DNA from: Bacteroidales bacterium
Lineage (GTDB): Bacteria > Bacteroidota > Bacteroidia > Bacteroidales > UBA932
Assembly: GCA_028704975.1 (NCBI GenBank)
Contig: JAQWEK010000006.1
Location: 1 to 34,224, forward strand
DNA: 34,224 nucleotides
Direction: 5' to 3'
The stretch's first letter is position 1. Every line of letters starts with the position of its first letter. The notes beneath the pieces were generated by a model that did not search any database, was not told the origin of the DNA, and saw only the letters and a program-made list of their open reading frames with translations. Positions 1-12,952 of the stretch are shown here, in pieces. The position numbers and the translations under genes were made by a program.

Positions 1-3000
1 CGGTACTCATCTGCGGATGTGACAACTATCTTCTCATAATCTCTAAGTCCCGTACCTGCAGGTATTGGATGTCCGCAGATAACGTTCTCTTTCAATCCCT
101 CCAAATAGTCTGTCTTTCCACGGATTGCAGCCTCGCTCAAAACCTTTGTTGTCTCCTGGAATGATGCGGCGCTCATAAAACTGTTTGTCTTTAATGCCGC
201 TCTTGTGATTCCCTGGAGTATCTGGTTTGCTGTTGCAGCAACTGCGTCTCTTGCCTCTACAACCTTTAGAGCCTGACGTTTAAGTATTGAGTTTTCATCT
301 CTCAACTTTCTTACGGTTACAATTTGGCCGGCTTTAATATTCTTGGAATCTCCGGCGTCAAGAACGACCTTCTTATCCCATAGCTCATCATTGCTCTTCA
401 TAAACTCTTGTCTGTCAACAAGTTGTTCCGGCAAGAAGCGGGTGTCGCCCGGATCAACAACTTCCACTTTGCGCATCATCTGTCTTACAATGACCTCAAA
501 ATGTTTGTCATTAATCTTAACGCCTTGCATTCTATAAACTGCTTGAACCTCGTTGACAATGTATTCCTGAACTTTTGTAGGTCCCAGAATAGCAAGAATA
601 TCTGAAGGTGCAACCGCTCCGTCTGATAACGGATCTCCGGCTCTTACGTAGTCGTTTTCCTGAACAAGAATTTGTTTTGTCAACGGAACCAGGTAATGTT
701 TCTCCTCTCCGCTCTTAGCTTTGATGATAATTTCCCTGTTTCCTCTCTTGATTTTGCCCATGATAACATCTCCGTTAATCTCAGCAACTATCGCAGGATT
801 AGATGGATTACGTGCCTCAAATAATTCAGTTACCCTAGGAAGACCTCCTGTAATATCTCCCGCTTTTGCACTGGCGGTTCTTGGTATCTTTACAAGTATA
901 TCTCCCGCTTTAACTTTCTGCTTGTTGTTCACCATAATGTGTGCGTTTACCGGTAAGTTATAGCTCTTAAGCTCATTGCCGGCTGCGTCAACAATTCTGA
1001 TGGCAGGGTTCTTATTCTTATCCTTAGACTCAATGACAACTTTCTCTGAGTGTCCGGAAAATTCATCGGCAGCCTCAGACTTAAATGTCTCATTTTCAAT
1101 CAATGAGTCATACATTGCCGTACCTTCAACATCTGCAAGAGTAAGTGCGTTATATGCATCCCATTCGCAAATCTTGTCACCCTTTTTAACTATATCGCCC
1201 TCTTTAAAGTAAAGAGTAGAACCGTAAGGAACACGGTACTCTGACATTGTGATTTCAGTATTGGCATCAACAATTCTTACCTCCGTTGCGCGTCCCGTAA
1301 CAATTGTCTGCTTAACTCCACTGTCCCCCTTCTTATCCAAAGTCCTAAGCTCTTCAAATTCCAGCTTACCGTCATACTTGGAAATTATCTCACTCTCAAC
1401 AACAGCATTGGATGCTGTACCTCCAACGTGGAATGTTCTAAGTGTCAGCTGTGTACCCGGTTCTCCAATTGACTGAGCTGCAATAACTCCAACAACTTCT
1501 CCTTTCTCTACCATTCTGCCTCTTGCAAGGTTACGTCCGTAACACTTAGCACAAACACCCTTCTTGCTTTCGCATGTAAGCACTGACCTGATCTCGACAG
1601 CTTCTATAGGCAGAGATTGAATTGTTGAGGCAATTTCCTCTGTGATTTCCTCACCGGCACCAATAATCTTTTCTCCATTAAGAGGGTTGTAAATATCATG
1701 AACAGTGGTTCTTCCAAGGATTCTGTCATAAAGTGTCTCTACAACTTCATCCTTATTTTTAATCTCTGTCGCCACAAGACCTCTTAGAGTTCCGCAATCT
1801 TCCTCTGTAATAATCACATCATGAGACACATCCACAAGACGTCTTGTTAGATACCCCGCATCTGCAGTTTTCAACGCGGTATCAGCCAGACCTTTACGAG
1901 CGCCGTGAGTGGAGATAAAATACTCCAATACAGAAAGTCCCTCTTTAAAGTTTGCAAGAATTGGGTTCTCAATAATTTCATTTCCTCCAGTTGCTCCGGA
2001 TTTCTGCGGCTTAGCCATCAAACCTCTCATTCCGCAAAGCTGACGAATCTGTTCTTTAGATCCGCGGGCTCCGGAATCCAACATCATCCATACCGGATTA
2101 AATCCCTGATTATCAGCAGAAATTTCCTTTACAACTATATTGGCCAATTCATTATTTACATTTGTCCAGATATCAATGATTTGGTTGTAACGCTCATTAT
2201 TTGTAATAAGGCCGGCGTCAAAGTTTGCCTTAACGGCGTCAACTTTCTTGTACCCTTCATTAACAAGTTTCTCCTTCTCTACAGGGACAATGACGTTGTT
2301 GATGTTGAAGGATAAACCTCCTTTGAACGCCATCATATATCCCATTGCTTTTACATCATCCAAAAACTCCGTAGCTCTCTTTGCTCCGCAGACCTTGATG
2401 ACAACACCGATAAGGTCTCTTAAAGATTTCTTGTTAATTACCTGATTAATAAATCCAATCTCTTTTGGAACTACTTGATTGAAGACAACTCTTCCGGCAG
2501 TAGTTTCTTTGATTTCATAACCATTGGACTCATTCATGAGATCTTTTGGAAGTCTTACGTGAATGACAGCGTGCATATCCAGATGCTGTTCATTAATTGC
2601 AATTACAACTTCCTCCGGACCATAGAAATACATTCCCTCTCCCTTGACACCTTTCCTTGGCTTTGTGATGTAATAAAGGCCAAGAACCATATCCTGTGAA
2701 GGAACGGTAATAGGAGCTCCGTTTGCAGGGTTAAGAATGTTATGAGTACAAAGCATGAGCAACTGAGCCTCAAGAACTGCAGCATTTCCTAACGGCAGAT
2801 GGACAGCCATCTGGTCACCGTCAAAGTCGGCGTTGAAAGGAGTACATGCAAGAGGATGCAGCTGAATAGCTTTTCCTTCAATCAATTTAGGTTGGAATGC
2901 CTGAATACCAAGTCTGTGCAAAGTAGGGGCACGGTTAAGCAAAACAGGATGGCCCTTCATTACGTTCTCAAGAATATCCCAAATAACAGGGTCTTTTCTG

Positions 3001-4241
3001 TCTACCATTTTCTTTGCGCTCTTGACAGTCTTTACAATACCTCTCTCCAACAATTTGCGGATAATGAACGGTTTGTAAAGCTCAGCGGCAATGAATTTTG
3101 GAAGACCGCATTCATGCATCTTAAGTTCCGGACCAACAACAATAACTGAACGTGCAGAATAGTCAACACGTTTACCAAGCAAATTCTGACGAAATCTTCC
3201 CTGCTTTCCCTTTAAGGAATCAGACAAAGATTTAAGCGCTCTATTTGCTTCTGTCTTTACTGAATTGGATTTCTTGGAGTTATCAAATAGAGAATCTACA
3301 GCTTCCTGCAACATTCTCTTCTCGTTTCTAAGAATCACTTCCGGAGCCTTAATCTCAATAAGTTTCTTAAGTCTGTTATTTCTGATAATGACTCTTCTGT
3401 ACAAGTCATTCAAATCGGAAGTAGCAAAACGTCCTCCGTCCAGTGGAACAAGGGGTCTTAAATCCGGAGGGATTACAGGGATAACCTTCATAATCATCCA
3501 CTCCGGCTTATTGATATCTTTTGAATCTCTGAACGCTTCTATAACGCTCAGTCTCTTAAGAGATTCTGCTTTTCTTTGTTGAGACGTCTCATGCTCAAGA
3601 CTGCTTCTTAATGTATAAGAAAGCTGGTCAAGGTCCAGTTTTGCAAGTAGTTTATAGATGGCATCTGCTCCCATCTCTGCAATAAATTTGTTGGGATCGT
3701 CATCTGTCAACTGCTGATTCTCTTTTGGAAGGGTGTCAACAAGTGCCAGATATTCATCTTCAGTAAGAAGATCCAACTCTTTTGTTCCTTTTTCCGCTGC
3801 AATACCAGGTTGAATAACCACGTACCTCTCATAATAAATTATAGAGTCCAGCTGCTTGCTCTTAATGCCAAGCAAAGCCCCAATCTTGTTAGGATTAGAA
3901 CGGAAATACCAGATATGAGCAACCGGAACGGTGAGGGTTATATGGCCCTCTCTCTCTCTGCGGACTTTCTTCTCTGTTACTTCTACACCGCAACGGTCAC
4001 AGACAATTCCGCGGTAGCGGATTCTCTTATATTTTCCGCAATAGCACTCGTAATCCTTTGTAGGACCAAAGATTCTCTCGCAGAACAATCCGTCTCTCTC
4101 CGGTTTGTATGTACGATAGTTAACAGTTTCCGGTTTCAAAACCTCGCCGTGTGATCTCTCCAGAATTTCCTCCGGAGATGCCAGGCTGATCCTAATCTTG
4201 CCGAAATTGGTCTTAACTTTATTATCTTTCTTTAAAGGCAT
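1..4241 (-). CDS. rpoC: DNA-directed RNA polymerase subunit beta' (C-terminal end truncated by window edge)
   Basis: Manual translation from ATG at 4241: [73 protein letters not shown]...; contains the [13 protein letters not shown] active site; frame stays open to position 1 (...[32 protein letters not shown]). Missing from ORF track because it has no stop in the window. Confidence 0.98.
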   Translation of the reverse strand, partial: MPLKKDNKVKTNFGKIRISLASPEEILERSHGEVLKPETVNYRTYKPERDGLFCERIFGPTKDYECYCGKYKRIRYRGIVCDRCGVEVTEKKVRREREGHITLTVPVAHIWYFRSNPNKIGALLGIKSKQLDSIIYYERYVVIQPGIAAEKGTKELDLLTEDEYLALVDTLPKENQQLTDDDPNKFIAEMGADAIYKLLAKLDLDQLSYTLRSSLEHETSQQRKAESLKRLSVIEAFRDSKDINKPEWMIMKVIPVIPPDLRPLVPLDGGRFATSDLNDLYRRVIIRNNRLKKLIEIKAPEVILRNEKRMLQEAVDSLFDNSKKSNSVKTEANRALKSLSDSLKGKQGRFRQNLLGKRVDYSARSVIVVGPELKMHECGLPKFIAAELYKPFIIRKLLERGIVKTVKSAKKMVDRKDPVIWDILENVMKGHPVLLNRAPTLHRLGIQAFQPKLIEGKAIQLHPLACTPFNADFDGDQMAVHLPLGNAAVLEAQLLMLCTHNILNPANGAPITVPSQDMVLGLYYITKPRKGVKGEGMYFYGPEEVVIAINEQHLDMHAVIHVRLPKDLMNESNGYEIKETTAGRVVFNQVVPKEIGFINQVINKKSLRDLIGVVIKVCGAKRATEFLDDVKAMGYMMAFKGGLSFNINNVIVPVEKEKLVNEGYKKVDAVKANFDAGLITNNERYNQIIDIWTNVNNELANIVVKEISADNQGFNPVWMMLDSGARGSKEQIRQLCGMRGLMAKPQKSGATGGNEIIENPILANFKEGLSVLEYFISTHGARKGLADTALKTADAGYLTRRLVDVSHDVIITEEDCGTLRGLVATEIKNKDEVVETLYDRILGRTTVHDIYNPLNGEKIIGAGEEITEEIASTIQSLPIEAVEIRSVLTCESKKGVCAKCYGRNLARGRMVEKGEVVGVIAAQSIGEPGTQLTLRTFHVGGTASNAVVESEIISKYDGKLEFEELRTLDKKGDSGVKQTIVTGRATEVRIVDANTEITMSEYRVPYGSTLYFKEGDIVKKGDKICEWDAYNALTLADVEGTAMYDSLIENETFKSEAADEFSGHSEKVVIESKDKNKNPAIRIVDAAGNELKSYNLPVNAHIMVNNKQKVKAGDILVKIPRTASAKAGDITGGLPRVTELFEARNPSNPAIVAEINGDVIMGKIKRGNREIIIKAKSGEEKHYLVPLTKQILVQENDYVRAGDPLSDGAVAPSDILAILGPTKVQEYIVNEVQAVYRMQGVKINDKHFEVIVRQMMRKVEVVDPGDTRFLPEQLVDRQEFMKSNDELWDKKVVLDAGDSKNIKAGQIVTVRKLRDENSILKRQALKVVEARDAVAATANQILQGITRAALKTNSFMSAASFQETTKVLSEAAIRGKTDYLEGLKENVICGHPIPAGTGLRDYEKIVVTSADEY

Positions 4242-4254
4242 ATTTATTAATTTT

Positions 4255-7200
4255 TTAATCTAAGTGAATGCTTAAGCCTAAGCCTCTGAGTTCATGCAAC
4301 AATACGTTAAGTGACTCTGGAATACCAGGTTGAGGCATGGGCTCACCCTTAACGATTGCTTCATATGCGCGGCTTCTGCCTGTGATATCATCTGACTTGA
4401 TTGTAAGAATTTCTTGCAGAATATTTGCAGCTCCAAACGCTTCAAGAGCCCAAACCTCCATCTCTCCGAATCTCTGGCCTCCCAGCTGAGCTTTACCGCC
4501 CAGAGGCTGCTGAGTAATAAGAGAATAAGGTCCGGTAGAACGAGCATGCATCTTGTCATCTACCATGTGGTCTAGTTTAATCATATATATAACTCCCACT
4601 GTAGCAGGCTGGTCAAACATCTCACCCGTGCCGCCATCTCTTAGCCAAGTTGTTCCATATCTTGGAAGTCCTGCCTTGTCTGTGTAATTGCAGATATTCT
4701 CCAAAGAAGCGCCGTCAAAAATAGGGGTAGCAAACTTAAGTCCAAGCTCACGCCCGGCCCATCCTAAAACGGTCTCATAAATCTGTCCAAGATTCATACG
4801 AGAAGGTACGCCAAGAGGGTTTAAAACAATATCCATAATTGTTCCATCCTCCATGAAAGGCATATCCTCATCGCTAACTATCTTGGCAACGATACCTTTG
4901 TTTCCATGGCGTCCTGCAACTTTATCTCCAACCCTAATCTTTCTCTTCTTTGCAAGGTAAACCTTTGCAAGTTGAGTAATTCCGTTTGGAAGCTCGTCGC
5001 CGATAGTGATATCATATTTCTTTCTCTTGTTCTGAGAATCCAAAACTTTGTACTGAATTAAGTAGTTGTTGATCAGCGTCTTTATCAAAGTGTTTGCATG
5101 CTTGTCGGAAGTCCACTTGGTAGGATTAATATTCTCATAATCAATCTTATCCAAACATTCTCTCTTAAATAAATCTCCCTTAGGGATAATTAGAGTTCCG
5201 TACATGTCGCTTATGCCAAGAGATGTTTTCTTGGAGGTAAGAGTCGTGAGCTTATCCAAGAATGAGCCTCTTAACTCCTTAGCCTTTTTCTCAAATTCTT
5301 CATCGGCTTTTGCAACTCCGTTCTTCTGAGCAACTTTAAGTTTCTTCCTTTCCGCCTCTGAAATCTTTCCAGAGCCCACTTTCTTAAACAGTCTCTTTCC
5401 AATTACGGTACCTGTAAGTGAAGCAGACGCCTTTAATGAAGCATCCTTAACATCACCGGCCTTATCTCCGAAGATTGCCCTTAAAAGTTTTTCCTCAGGA
5501 GAAGGGTCAGTCTCGCCCTTGGGAGTGATTTTTCCAATTAGGATATCTCCGGGCTCAACAGAAGCTCCTACTCTGATAATACCGTTTTCATCAAGATTCT
5601 TTGTTGCATCCTCGCTGACATTTGGAATATCCTTTGTCAGTTCCTCCGGACCGCGCTTAGTATCACGCACTTCCATGATGTATTCATCTACATGCACAGA
5701 AGTGAAAATATCCTCGCGGACCATTCTCTCACTCAAAACAACTGCATCCTCATAGTTGTAACCTTTCCAAGGCATGAAAGCAACCTTCAAGTTTCTACCA
5801 AGAGCCAGCTCTCCGTTTTGAGAAGCATAACCCTCAGTCATAATATCTCCCTTCTCAACCTTTTGTCCTTTTCTTACGATAGGTTTCAAGCGGATGGAAG
5901 TGCTCTGATTTGTCTTTCTATACATTGGCATCTTGTAAACAGTAACATCAGATGTAAAGCTTACAAACTTCTCATCTTCTGTTCTGTCATACTTGACGTG
6001 AATCTCATTTGCATCAACAAAAACAACGTCTCCTTTTCCCTCTGCAGCAATCTGAGTTCTTGAGTCTCTGATGATTGGCTCTTCCAAGCCCGTTCCAACA
6101 ATAGGAGCCTCAGGGCAAATAATAGGTACCGCCTGACGCATCATGTTAGAACCCATCAACGCACGGTTTGCATCATCGTGCTCCAAGAACGGAATAATTG
6201 ATGCAGCAAGAGAAGCAATCTGGTTAGGTGCAACATCAATCAAGTGAACCTCTTTCTTTCCTACAACAGGATAATCGGCCTGCCATCTGCACTTGATTCT
6301 GTCATCCAAAATTTTTCCGCTATCGTCAAGATTTACATTGGCCTGCGCAACCATTTGATTCTCTTCCTCTTCTGCACTCATATAAACGACTCCGGTAGGT
6401 GCAAGGTCAACCACTCCGTTCTCAACTTTTCTATACGGAGTCTCAATAAATCCCAAATCATTTATTCTTGCATAAACGCAAAGAGAAGAGATCAATCCAA
6501 TGTTAGGACCTTCTGGCGTCTCAATAGGACAAAGTCTTCCGTAGTGAGTATAGTGAACGTCACGTACCTCAAATCCGGCTCTGTCTCTGCTCAGTCCGCC
6601 GGGACCCAGGGCTGACAGCCTTCTCTTGTGAGTCATCTCCGCAATAGGGTTGGTTTGGTCCATAAACTGTGACAACTGACTAGTACCAAAGAAAGAGTTG
6701 ATTACAGAGGATAGGGTTTTTGAATTGATAAGCTCAATAGGGGTGAACACCTCATTGTCCCTCACATTCATTCTCTCCCTAATAGTCCTTGCCATTCTTG
6801 CCAGTCCAACGCTGAACTGATTTGCAAGTTGCTCTCCAACCGTACGGACTCTTCTGTTGCTCAAGTGGTCAATATCGTCAACACTTGCCTTTGAGTTAAT
6901 CAGTTGAATCAAATAGCGGATGATCTCTATAATATCCTGTTTTGTCAACACCCTCACATCCGGAGATGTTGTCAAATTCAATTTCTTATTAAGTCTGTAT
7001 CTCCCGACAGCTCCCAAATCATATCTCTTGTCCGAGAAGAAAAGTTTTTCTATAACATCCTTTGCAGTAGCTTCATCCGGTGGTTCTGAATTACGCAACT
7101 GTCTGTAAGTATAGAAGATTGCGTCTTTCTGAGTGTTGCAGACATCCTTCTGCAAGGTGTTGTAAATTATTGCATATTCCGCAGCACTTGCATCCTCATT

Positions 7201-8109
7201 GTGAATCAGGATGTAAGAAACGCCGGAATCTATAATTTTATCAATTAAATCTTCCGTTAGAACGGTTTCTCTTTCAACAACAATCTCAGTCCTCTCAATG
7301 TACATAACTTCACCGGTATCCTCGTCGGCAAAGTCCTCGTTCCATGTTTTTAATACTCTGGCAGCAAGTGTTTTACCAACGCATTTTGCCAGTTCGGACT
7401 TAGTGGCCTTAACTTCCTGTGCAAGTCCGAAAATATTTAATATGTCCTTATCGCCCTCAAAGCCAATTGCTCTAAGCAGCGTTGTGACCGGTAATTTCTT
7501 CTTGCGGTCAATATATGCATACATGACATTGTTAATGTCTGTCGTGAACTCAATCCAAGAACCCTTGAAAGGGATAATTCTTGCCGAGTAAAGTTTAGTT
7601 CCGTTTGTGTGCATGCTCTGGCCAAAGAATACTCCGGGAGAACGATGCAACTGAGAAACTACGATTCTCTCAGATCCGTTTATGATGAATGTGCCCTGCG
7701 GGGTCATGTAAGGAATGGTTCCCAGATAGACGTCTTGGATAACTTGTTCAAAATCTTCATGTTCCGGGTCAGTACAAGACAATTTCAGTTTTGCTTTAAG
7801 AGCAACACTGTATGTCAGTCCTCTGTCCAGGCACTCTTCCATGGAGTACCGCGGCGGGTCAATGAAGTAGTCAATAAACTCTAGAACAAAGTTATTGCGC
7901 GTATCTCTAATTCCTTTAGGATCTGAATTCTGTGAGAAAACCTCTTGGAAAACCTTATACAATCCCTCATTTTTCCTGTTTTCTGCTGTTGTATCCAACT
8001 GGAAGAAATCTTTGAAGGATTTTAACTGCACCTCAAGAAAGTCCGGGTAGTCAAGAAGGGTTTTAGAGGTTGCGAATGAAATTCGCTTATTATTAGTGTT
8101 TTGCAACAT
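4255..8109 (-). CDS. rpoB: DNA-directed RNA polymerase subunit beta
   Basis: 1284 aa; RpoB motifs [47 protein letters not shown] and [19 protein letters not shown]. Confidence 0.99.
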   Translation of the reverse strand: MLQNTNNKRISFATSKTLLDYPDFLEVQLKSFKDFFQLDTTAENRKNEGLYKVFQEVFSQNSDPKGIRDTRNNFVLEFIDYFIDPPRYSMEECLDRGLTYSVALKAKLKLSCTDPEHEDFEQVIQDVYLGTIPYMTPQGTFIINGSERIVVSQLHRSPGVFFGQSMHTNGTKLYSARIIPFKGSWIEFTTDINNVMYAYIDRKKKLPVTTLLRAIGFEGDKDILNIFGLAQEVKATKSELAKCVGKTLAARVLKTWNEDFADEDTGEVMYIERTEIVVERETVLTEDLIDKIIDSGVSYILIHNEDASAAEYAIIYNTLQKDVCNTQKDAIFYTYRQLRNSEPPDEATAKDVIEKLFFSDKRYDLGAVGRYRLNKKLNLTTSPDVRVLTKQDIIEIIRYLIQLINSKASVDDIDHLSNRRVRTVGEQLANQFSVGLARMARTIRERMNVRDNEVFTPIELINSKTLSSVINSFFGTSQLSQFMDQTNPIAEMTHKRRLSALGPGGLSRDRAGFEVRDVHYTHYGRLCPIETPEGPNIGLISSLCVYARINDLGFIETPYRKVENGVVDLAPTGVVYMSAEEEENQMVAQANVNLDDSGKILDDRIKCRWQADYPVVGKKEVHLIDVAPNQIASLAASIIPFLEHDDANRALMGSNMMRQAVPIICPEAPIVGTGLEEPIIRDSRTQIAAEGKGDVVFVDANEIHVKYDRTEDEKFVSFTSDVTVYKMPMYRKTNQSTSIRLKPIVRKGQKVEKGDIMTEGYASQNGELALGRNLKVAFMPWKGYNYEDAVVLSERMVREDIFTSVHVDEYIMEVRDTKRGPEELTKDIPNVSEDATKNLDENGIIRVGASVEPGDILIGKITPKGETDPSPEEKLLRAIFGDKAGDVKDASLKASASLTGTVIGKRLFKKVGSGKISEAERKKLKVAQKNGVAKADEEFEKKAKELRGSFLDKLTTLTSKKTSLGISDMYGTLIIPKGDLFKRECLDKIDYENINPTKWTSDKHANTLIKTLINNYLIQYKVLDSQNKRKKYDITIGDELPNGITQLAKVYLAKKRKIRVGDKVAGRHGNKGIVAKIVSDEDMPFMEDGTIMDIVLNPLGVPSRMNLGQIYETVLGWAGRELGLKFATPIFDGASLENICNYTDKAGLPRYGTTWLRDGGTGEMFDQPATVGVIYMIKLDHMVDDKMHARSTGPYSLITQQPLGGKAQLGGQRFGEMEVWALEAFGAANILQEILTIKSDDITGRSRAYEAIVKGEPMPQPGIPESLNVLLHELRGLGLSIHLD

Positions 8110-8151
8110 TGTGTTAAGGTTAGTTGATAATAAACTTAAAAAACGACAAAA

Positions 8152-8178
8152 AGGTTTAGGGCAAAATGCCCTAAACCT
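8152..8178 (-). terminator. Intrinsic-terminator-like hairpin (possible attenuator) between rplL and rpoB
   Basis: Perfect 11-bp inverted repeat aggtttagggc-aaaat-gccctaaacct; on the minus strand the stem is followed by TTTTTGTCGTTTTTT. Confidence 0.75.
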
Positions 8179-8240
8179 GACTACGTCCTGTTAGGTAGGG
8201 AGGGATGAAATAATAAACTTGTTCAAATTAATACTTCAAG

Positions 8241-8615
8241 TTATTTAATCTCAACCTCTGCACCAGCCTCTTCCAGTTTTGCCTTCAACGCTTCAGCGTC
8301 TGCCTTGGATATTTTCTCCTTAACAGCCTTAGGCGCACCGTCAACTAGATCTTTAGCTTCTTTTAGTCCAAGACCTGAAAGCTCCTTGACAGCCTTAACA
8401 ACCTGTAATTTAGCTTGTCCAGCTGACTTAAGGATAACGTCAAATTCAGTCTTTTCTGCAGCAGCGGGTGCTCCTGCAGCAGCAGGACCGGCAACAGCAA
8501 CAGCAGCGGCAGCAGGCTCAATGCCATACTCCTCTTTAAGAACTTTAGCTAACTCTTGTACGTCTTTTACTGAAAGATTAACTAAGTCTTCTGCAAATTT
8601 TTTAATATCTGCCAT
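8241..8615 (-). CDS. rplL: 50S ribosomal protein L7/L12
   Basis: 124 aa; Ala-rich hinge followed by [47 protein letters not shown]. Confidence 0.99.
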   Translation of the reverse strand: MADIKKFAEDLVNLSVKDVQELAKVLKEEYGIEPAAAAVAVAGPAAAGAPAAAEKTEFDVILKSAGQAKLQVVKAVKELSGLGLKEAKDLVDGAPKAVKEKISKADAEALKAKLEEAGAEVEIK

Positions 8616-8642
8616 GATTTTTAATTTTTTATGTGTTAATAA

Positions 8643-9173
8643 TTATTTCTTCTCTTCTAGCGTTTTTACAATGCCTGCAATCTTGCCGCCGCCCTGTGAC
8701 TGTAGGGCAGAAATGACATTCTTAACAGGAGACTGCAACAACGAAATGATGTCTCCAATAAGTTCATTCTTGGACTTAATGTTGTAAAGTGCATCAAGAT
8801 TCTCGGCACCAATGTATGCACAATCCTGAACAAGGGCTCCCTTAAGAGCCGGCTTGCCTTTTCCGTCTGCAGCGCTAAAGGATTTGATAACCTTAGCGGG
8901 TGCGTTTGGAACCGTTGTGAACATAATTGCCGATGAACCTTTCATCAAAGGCTCAAATCGTTTAGGCTCCTCTATTTCGCTCTTTTCCAAAGCTTTAGAG
9001 AATAGGGTGTTCTTAACTACAAGCAACTTAATTTGCTGTTTAAAGCATGTACGTCTCAACTTTGCAGTCTGAACGGCGTTAAGTCCCTCAATATCTGTAA
9101 TATAGAAATTGGGGTTCTCCTTAATTAGGGCTGTCAAATCTTCAATAATCTGTGATTTTTTCTCTTTCTTCAT
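8643..9173 (-). CDS. rplJ: 50S ribosomal protein L10
   Basis: MKKEKKSQIIEDLTALIKENPNFYITDIEGL...; ATG at 9173 has GAGGAG upstream. The track start at 9188 is a TTG overlapping that ribosome-binding site. Confidence 0.96.
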   Translation of the reverse strand: MKKEKKSQIIEDLTALIKENPNFYITDIEGLNAVQTAKLRRTCFKQQIKLLVVKNTLFSKALEKSEIEEPKRFEPLMKGSSAIMFTTVPNAPAKVIKSFSAADGKGKPALKGALVQDCAYIGAENLDALYNIKSKNELIGDIISLLQSPVKNVISALQSQGGGKIAGIVKTLEEKK

Positions 9174-9190
9174 AATTTTTCTCCTCAAAA

Positions 9191-9898
9191 TTATTCAGAT
9201 TCAGCGGCGCCAAATGCCTTAGCATCAATTGCAATACCTGGACCCATAGTTGATGAAATAAAAATGCTCTTAATGTAAGTTCCCTTAAGAGACTGAGGTT
9301 TCAATTTAACAACCGTGTTTAAAAACTCTCCGGCATTTTGTGTCAGCTGCTCCGCAGTAAATGAAACTTTTCCTACGCTTGTGCATATAATGCCCTGTTT
9401 GTCAACCTTGAAGTCAATTTTACCGGCCTTAATATCCTTAACTGCAGCTGCTAAATCCATAGTTACAGTACCGGTCTTAGGGTTAGGCATTAAACCTCTT
9501 GGTCCCAGGACTCTTCCAAGGGCGCCAACTTTAGCCATAACAGTAGGGGTGCAGACAATGACGTCAACGTCAGTCCAGCCTCCCTTTATTTTTTCTACAT
9601 AATCGTCCAAGCCTACATAATCAGCTCCGGCTTCTTTAGCCTCAGCCTCTTTGTCCGGCGTGCACAATACAAGTACTCTTACCTTTTTGCCTGTTCCGTT
9701 AGGAAGGGTAACCACGCCTCTGACCATTTGATTGGCCTTGCGCGGATCTACTCCAAGACGTACAGCAACATCTACCGAAGCATCAAATTTAGTATAGGTA
9801 GTCTCCTTTACTAAACTGCAAGCCTCAGCCAACTTGTACTGTTTTCCGGGCTCAACTTTAGCCCCGGATACTTTTTGATTTTTAGTTAGCTTACTCAT
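9191..9898 (-). CDS. rplA: 50S ribosomal protein L1
   Basis: 235 aa; [31 protein letters not shown] and [19 protein letters not shown]. Confidence 0.99.
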   Translation of the reverse strand: MSKLTKNQKVSGAKVEPGKQYKLAEACSLVKETTYTKFDASVDVAVRLGVDPRKANQMVRGVVTLPNGTGKKVRVLVLCTPDKEAEAKEAGADYVGLDDYVEKIKGGWTDVDVIVCTPTVMAKVGALGRVLGPRGLMPNPKTGTVTMDLAAAVKDIKAGKIDFKVDKQGIICTSVGKVSFTAEQLTQNAGEFLNTVVKLKPQSLKGTYIKSIFISSTMGPGIAIDAKAFGAAESE

Positions 9899-9909
9899 TG
9901 CGTTTGATT

Positions 9910-10356
9910 TTATTTAACATCGGCAGGGAATGTTCCCTCTACAGTAATACCCATACTTCTTGCAGTACCTGCAACCATCTTCATGGCTGACTTAAGGGTA
10001 AAACAGTTAAGATCGGGCATTTTGTCCTCTGCAATTTTTTTAACCTGATCCCAAGTTAATTTGGCAACCTTTTTTCTGTTAGGTTCAGCAGAACCTGACT
10101 GAATTTTAGCAACCTCTTTAATCATCACGGCTACAGGAGGTTCCTTTACTACAAAGGTAAAGGACTTATCTGTGAATACGGTGATGATGACGGGAAGCGT
10201 CTTGCCGGCTTTCTTTTGGGTAAGCGCGTTAAATTGTTTGCAGAAATCCATAATATTCACTCCTTTAGAACCTAGTGCCGGTCCTACCGGAGGTGAGGGA
10301 TTTGCTGCACCGCCTTTAATTTGTAATTTAATTAATGCGGCAACTTCTTTAGCCAT
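9910..10356 (-). CDS. rplK: 50S ribosomal protein L11
   Basis: 148 aa; [45 protein letters not shown]. Confidence 0.99.
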   Translation of the reverse strand: MAKEVAALIKLQIKGGAANPSPPVGPALGSKGVNIMDFCKQFNALTQKKAGKTLPVIITVFTDKSFTFVVKEPPVAVMIKEVAKIQSGSAEPNRKKVAKLTWDQVKKIAEDKMPDLNCFTLKSAMKMVAGTARSMGITVEGTFPADVK

Positions 10357-10367
10357 AATAAATTTAT

Positions 10368-10931
10368 TTATTCTTTAACTACTTGAACAAAGTTAAGCTC
10401 CAGAATAGTCTTTCTTCCAAAAATCTTAACCATAACTTTCAACTTCTTCTTGTCTTCCAAGATATCGTCAATTGTTCCGTCAAAACCATTGAAAGGACCA
10501 TCGATAACTTTTACAGGTTCGCCTTTAACAAATGGCGCTGCATTCTCCTCTTCTTTTTCAGCCATTTCATCTACTTTTCCAAGCAACTGATAGACCTCGG
10601 AGTCGCGCAAAGGAACAGGTTCTTTCTCCTTGCTACCCTTCTTGATAATCTCCGTCAGGAAACCCGACACGAAAGGTATATCACGGATAATATGTTGAAT
10701 TTCACCCGTTAGGCAGGACTCAATGAAAATATATCCCGGAAAACAAATCTTGTTGGTGATATATTTCTTCTCGTTCTTTACTTTGTAGACTTTCTCGGTC
10801 GGAACAAGGACTTGAGTTACATAATCTTCTTTGTTGAGTCTTTTAATCTCATTAATTATGTACTCCTGAGCCTTCTTTTCTTTTCCGCCTTGCGCTCTTA
10901 CAACGTACCATTTTTTTGCCAGCTCACTCAT
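10368..10931 (-). CDS. nusG: Transcription termination/antitermination protein NusG
   Basis: 187 aa; [20 protein letters not shown]..., PFVSGFL, KOW-like [18 protein letters not shown]. Confidence 0.97.
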   Translation of the reverse strand: MSELAKKWYVVRAQGGKEKKAQEYIINEIKRLNKEDYVTQVLVPTEKVYKVKNEKKYITNKICFPGYIFIESCLTGEIQHIIRDIPFVSGFLTEIIKKGSKEKEPVPLRDSEVYQLLGKVDEMAEKEEENAAPFVKGEPVKVIDGPFNGFDGTIDDILEDKKKLKVMVKIFGRKTILELNFVQVVKE

Positions 10932-10961
10932 TATAAAACTGTTATTAATCTGTTAAGCAAA

Positions 10962-11156
10962 TTAGTAAAGCATATTATAAATGGCCGTCATTATGTTCTT
11001 GAACGCAATGTCCATCAAGAATATAAGCACTGCAAATATTAGTGTTGTCACCATTACCACAATAGCTGAATTCTGCAACTGCGCCCAAGTAGGCCAGGTG
11101 ACCTTCTTGGTCAACTCTGTATAAGCCTCTTTAAGATTATAACTTACTTTGTTCAT
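10962..11156 (-). CDS. secE: Preprotein translocase subunit SecE
   Basis: 64 aa single-TM protein; ELTKKVTWPTWAQLQNSAIVVMVTTLIFAVLIFLMD; located immediately upstream of nusG. Confidence 0.95.
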   Translation of the reverse strand: MNKVSYNLKEAYTELTKKVTWPTWAQLQNSAIVVMVTTLIFAVLIFLMDIAFKNIMTAIYNMLY

Positions 11157-11241
11157 TTAAATTTTAATTATGGACTCAGCAATTGGAAGCTTTGCATTGT
11201 CCTATTAAAACGTGAATCAAATCGTAACATCTGATTCAGTG

Positions 11242-11312
11242 CAGGGACAGAGCGATTCGAACGCCCATCAGCGGTTTTGGAGACCGCGATTCTACCCTTG
11301 AACTATGTCCCT
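11242..11312 (-). tRNA. tRNA-Trp (anticodon CCA)
   Basis: AGGGACATAGTTCAAGGGTAGAATCGCGGTCTCCAAAACCGCTGATGGGCGTTCGAATCGCTCTGTCCCTG; 7-bp acceptor stem, GTTCGAATC T arm, CCA anticodon. Confidence 0.96.
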
Positions 11313-11415
11313 AAACTAACCCCTGCGCCTCATCCTTTTATACTTTGCAAAAGTCTAAGACTCAGGGATTTTATAGATGCTAAACTATCGGGAGCAAAAT
11401 AATGTCCCCGACAGA

Positions 11416-12612
11416 CTATTCTAGTATCTTGGTTACCTGTCCGGCGCCTACAGTTCTGCCGCCCTCACGGATAGCGAACTTAAGTCCTTCTGACAAAGCA
11501 ACTGGGTAGATTAACTCTACTTGGATAGTTACGTTATCACCAGGCATTACCATCTCAACTCCCTGAGGAAGATCAATCTCTCCGGTTACATCCATAGTAC
11601 GGATGAAGAATTGAGGACGATATTTATTCTTGAATGGAGTGTGACGGCCGCCTTCCTCTTTCTTCAAGACGTAAATCTGCGCCTCGAATTTCTTATGAGG
11701 AGTAACTGAACCGGGCTTTGCAACAACCATTCCTCTCTTAAGGTCTTTCTTGTCAATACCTCTTAGAAGCAAACCAACGTTATCGCCTGCCTCACCTTCA
11801 TCAAGAATCTTGCGGAACATCTCGACACCTGTTACGACGGTCTTTTTAGGCTCGTCGCCAAGTCCGATAAGTTCAACCTCATCACCAACCTTGACAATAC
11901 CTGTCTCAATTCTACCTGTAGCAACCGTGCCACGGCCTGTGATTGAGAAGATATCCTCTATAGGCATCAAGAACGGTTTCTGATTATCACGAACAGGAAG
12001 CGGAATGTACTCATCGACAGCAGCCATAAGATCCATAACCTTCTCTTCCCATTTCTTGTCTCCGTTAAGGGCTCCAAGAGCTGAACCTCTAATGACAGGG
12101 GCATTGTCTCCGTCATACTGATAGAAAGAAAGAAGCTCTCTAACTTCCATCTCTACCAAGTCTAGCATTTCAGGATCGTCAACCAAGTCAACCTTGTTAA
12201 GGAATACAACAATCTTAGGAACGTTTACCTGACGTGCCAATAGAATGTGCTCTCTTGTTTGAGGCATAGGACCGTCGGTAGCAGCTACAACTAGGATTGC
12301 GCCATCCATTTGTGCAGCACCTGTAACCATGTTCTTTACATAGTCAGCATGCCCCGGGCAGTCAACGTGAGCATAGTGACGGTTAGCCGTCTGATACTCA
12401 ACGTGTGCGGTGTTAATGGTAATACCGCGCTCCTTCTCCTCAGGAGCATTATCAATCTGATCAAAAGTCTTGATCTCATCGTCTCTGGAGAAACCTCTCT
12501 CTGCAAGTACCTTGGTGATAGCTGCAGTTAAAGTGGTTTTGCCGTGGTCAACATGGCCAATTGTACCAATGTTAACATGGGGTTTATCCCTTTTAAATAC
12601 TTCTTTTGCCAT
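11416..12612 (-). CDS. tuf: Elongation factor Tu
   Basis: 398 aa; [31 protein letters not shown]; ends [17 protein letters not shown]. Confidence 0.99.
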   Translation of the reverse strand: MAKEVFKRDKPHVNIGTIGHVDHGKTTLTAAITKVLAERGFSRDDEIKTFDQIDNAPEEKERGITINTAHVEYQTANRHYAHVDCPGHADYVKNMVTGAAQMDGAILVVAATDGPMPQTREHILLARQVNVPKIVVFLNKVDLVDDPEMLDLVEMEVRELLSFYQYDGDNAPVIRGSALGALNGDKKWEEKVMDLMAAVDEYIPLPVRDNQKPFLMPIEDIFSITGRGTVATGRIETGIVKVGDEVELIGLGDEPKKTVVTGVEMFRKILDEGEAGDNVGLLLRGIDKKDLKRGMVVAKPGSVTPHKKFEAQIYVLKKEEGGRHTPFKNKYRPQFFIRTMDVTGEIDLPQGVEMVMPGDNVTIQVELIYPVALSEGLKFAIREGGRTVGAGQVTKILE

Positions 12613-12685
12613 AATAATATATTATTAATTAATATTAATTTCGAAACAATGCCCTTCTAATCTCCTGATAATCAATGCCAAGTTG

Positions 12686-12757
<72 letters not shown>

Positions 12758-12765
12758 CTTCTTAG

Positions 12766-12838
12766 AGCGGAAGACGGGGTTCGAACTCGCGACCCTCAGC
12801 TTGGAAGGCTGATGCTCTACCAACTGAGCTACTTCCGC
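12766..12838 (-). tRNA. tRNA-Gly (anticodon TCC)
   Basis: GCGGAAGTAGCTCAGTTGGTAGAGCATCAGCCTTCCAAGCTGAGGGTCGCGAGTTCGAACCCCGTCTTCCGC cloverleaf. Confidence 0.96.
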
Positions 12839-12851
12839 GGTAAAAATTTTG

Positions 12852-12934
12852 TGGAGAGGGAAGGATTCGGACCTCCGAAGGCATAAGCCAGCAGATTTAC
12901 AGTCTGCCCCAGTTGGCCACTTTGGTACCTCTCC
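12852..12934 (-). tRNA. tRNA-Tyr (anticodon GTA), long variable arm
   Basis: GGAGAGGTACCAAAGTGGCCAACTGGGGCAGACTGTAAATCTGCTGGCTTATGCCTTCGGAGGTCCGAATCCTTCCCTCTCCA. Confidence 0.96.
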
Positions 12935-12952
12935 GGTTGCACAAAAAAATAG

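Noticed and set aside
343-4154. Many plus-strand ORFs of 60-136 aa between 343 and 4154
   Set aside because: All are antisense to rpoC, which is continuously open on the minus strand from 4241 to position 1.
4278-4559. 93-aa minus-strand ORF, and similar small ORFs within rpoB
   Set aside because: Out-of-frame readings inside rpoB.
6640-6780. Possible rifampicin-resistance substitutions in RpoB
   Set aside because: The cluster reads [33 protein letters not shown]; the key Gln, Asp, His, Arg and Ser positions look wild type.
8305-8787. 160-aa plus-strand ORF
   Set aside because: Antisense to rplL and the end of rplJ; Ala-rich composition is the mirror of the rplL hinge.
11313-11415. Possible second promoter or terminator between tuf and tRNA-Trp (tactttgcaaaagtcta)
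   Set aside because: The TTTGCAAA dyad does not match TAnnTTTG spacing on either strand, and no strong stem plus T-tract is present.
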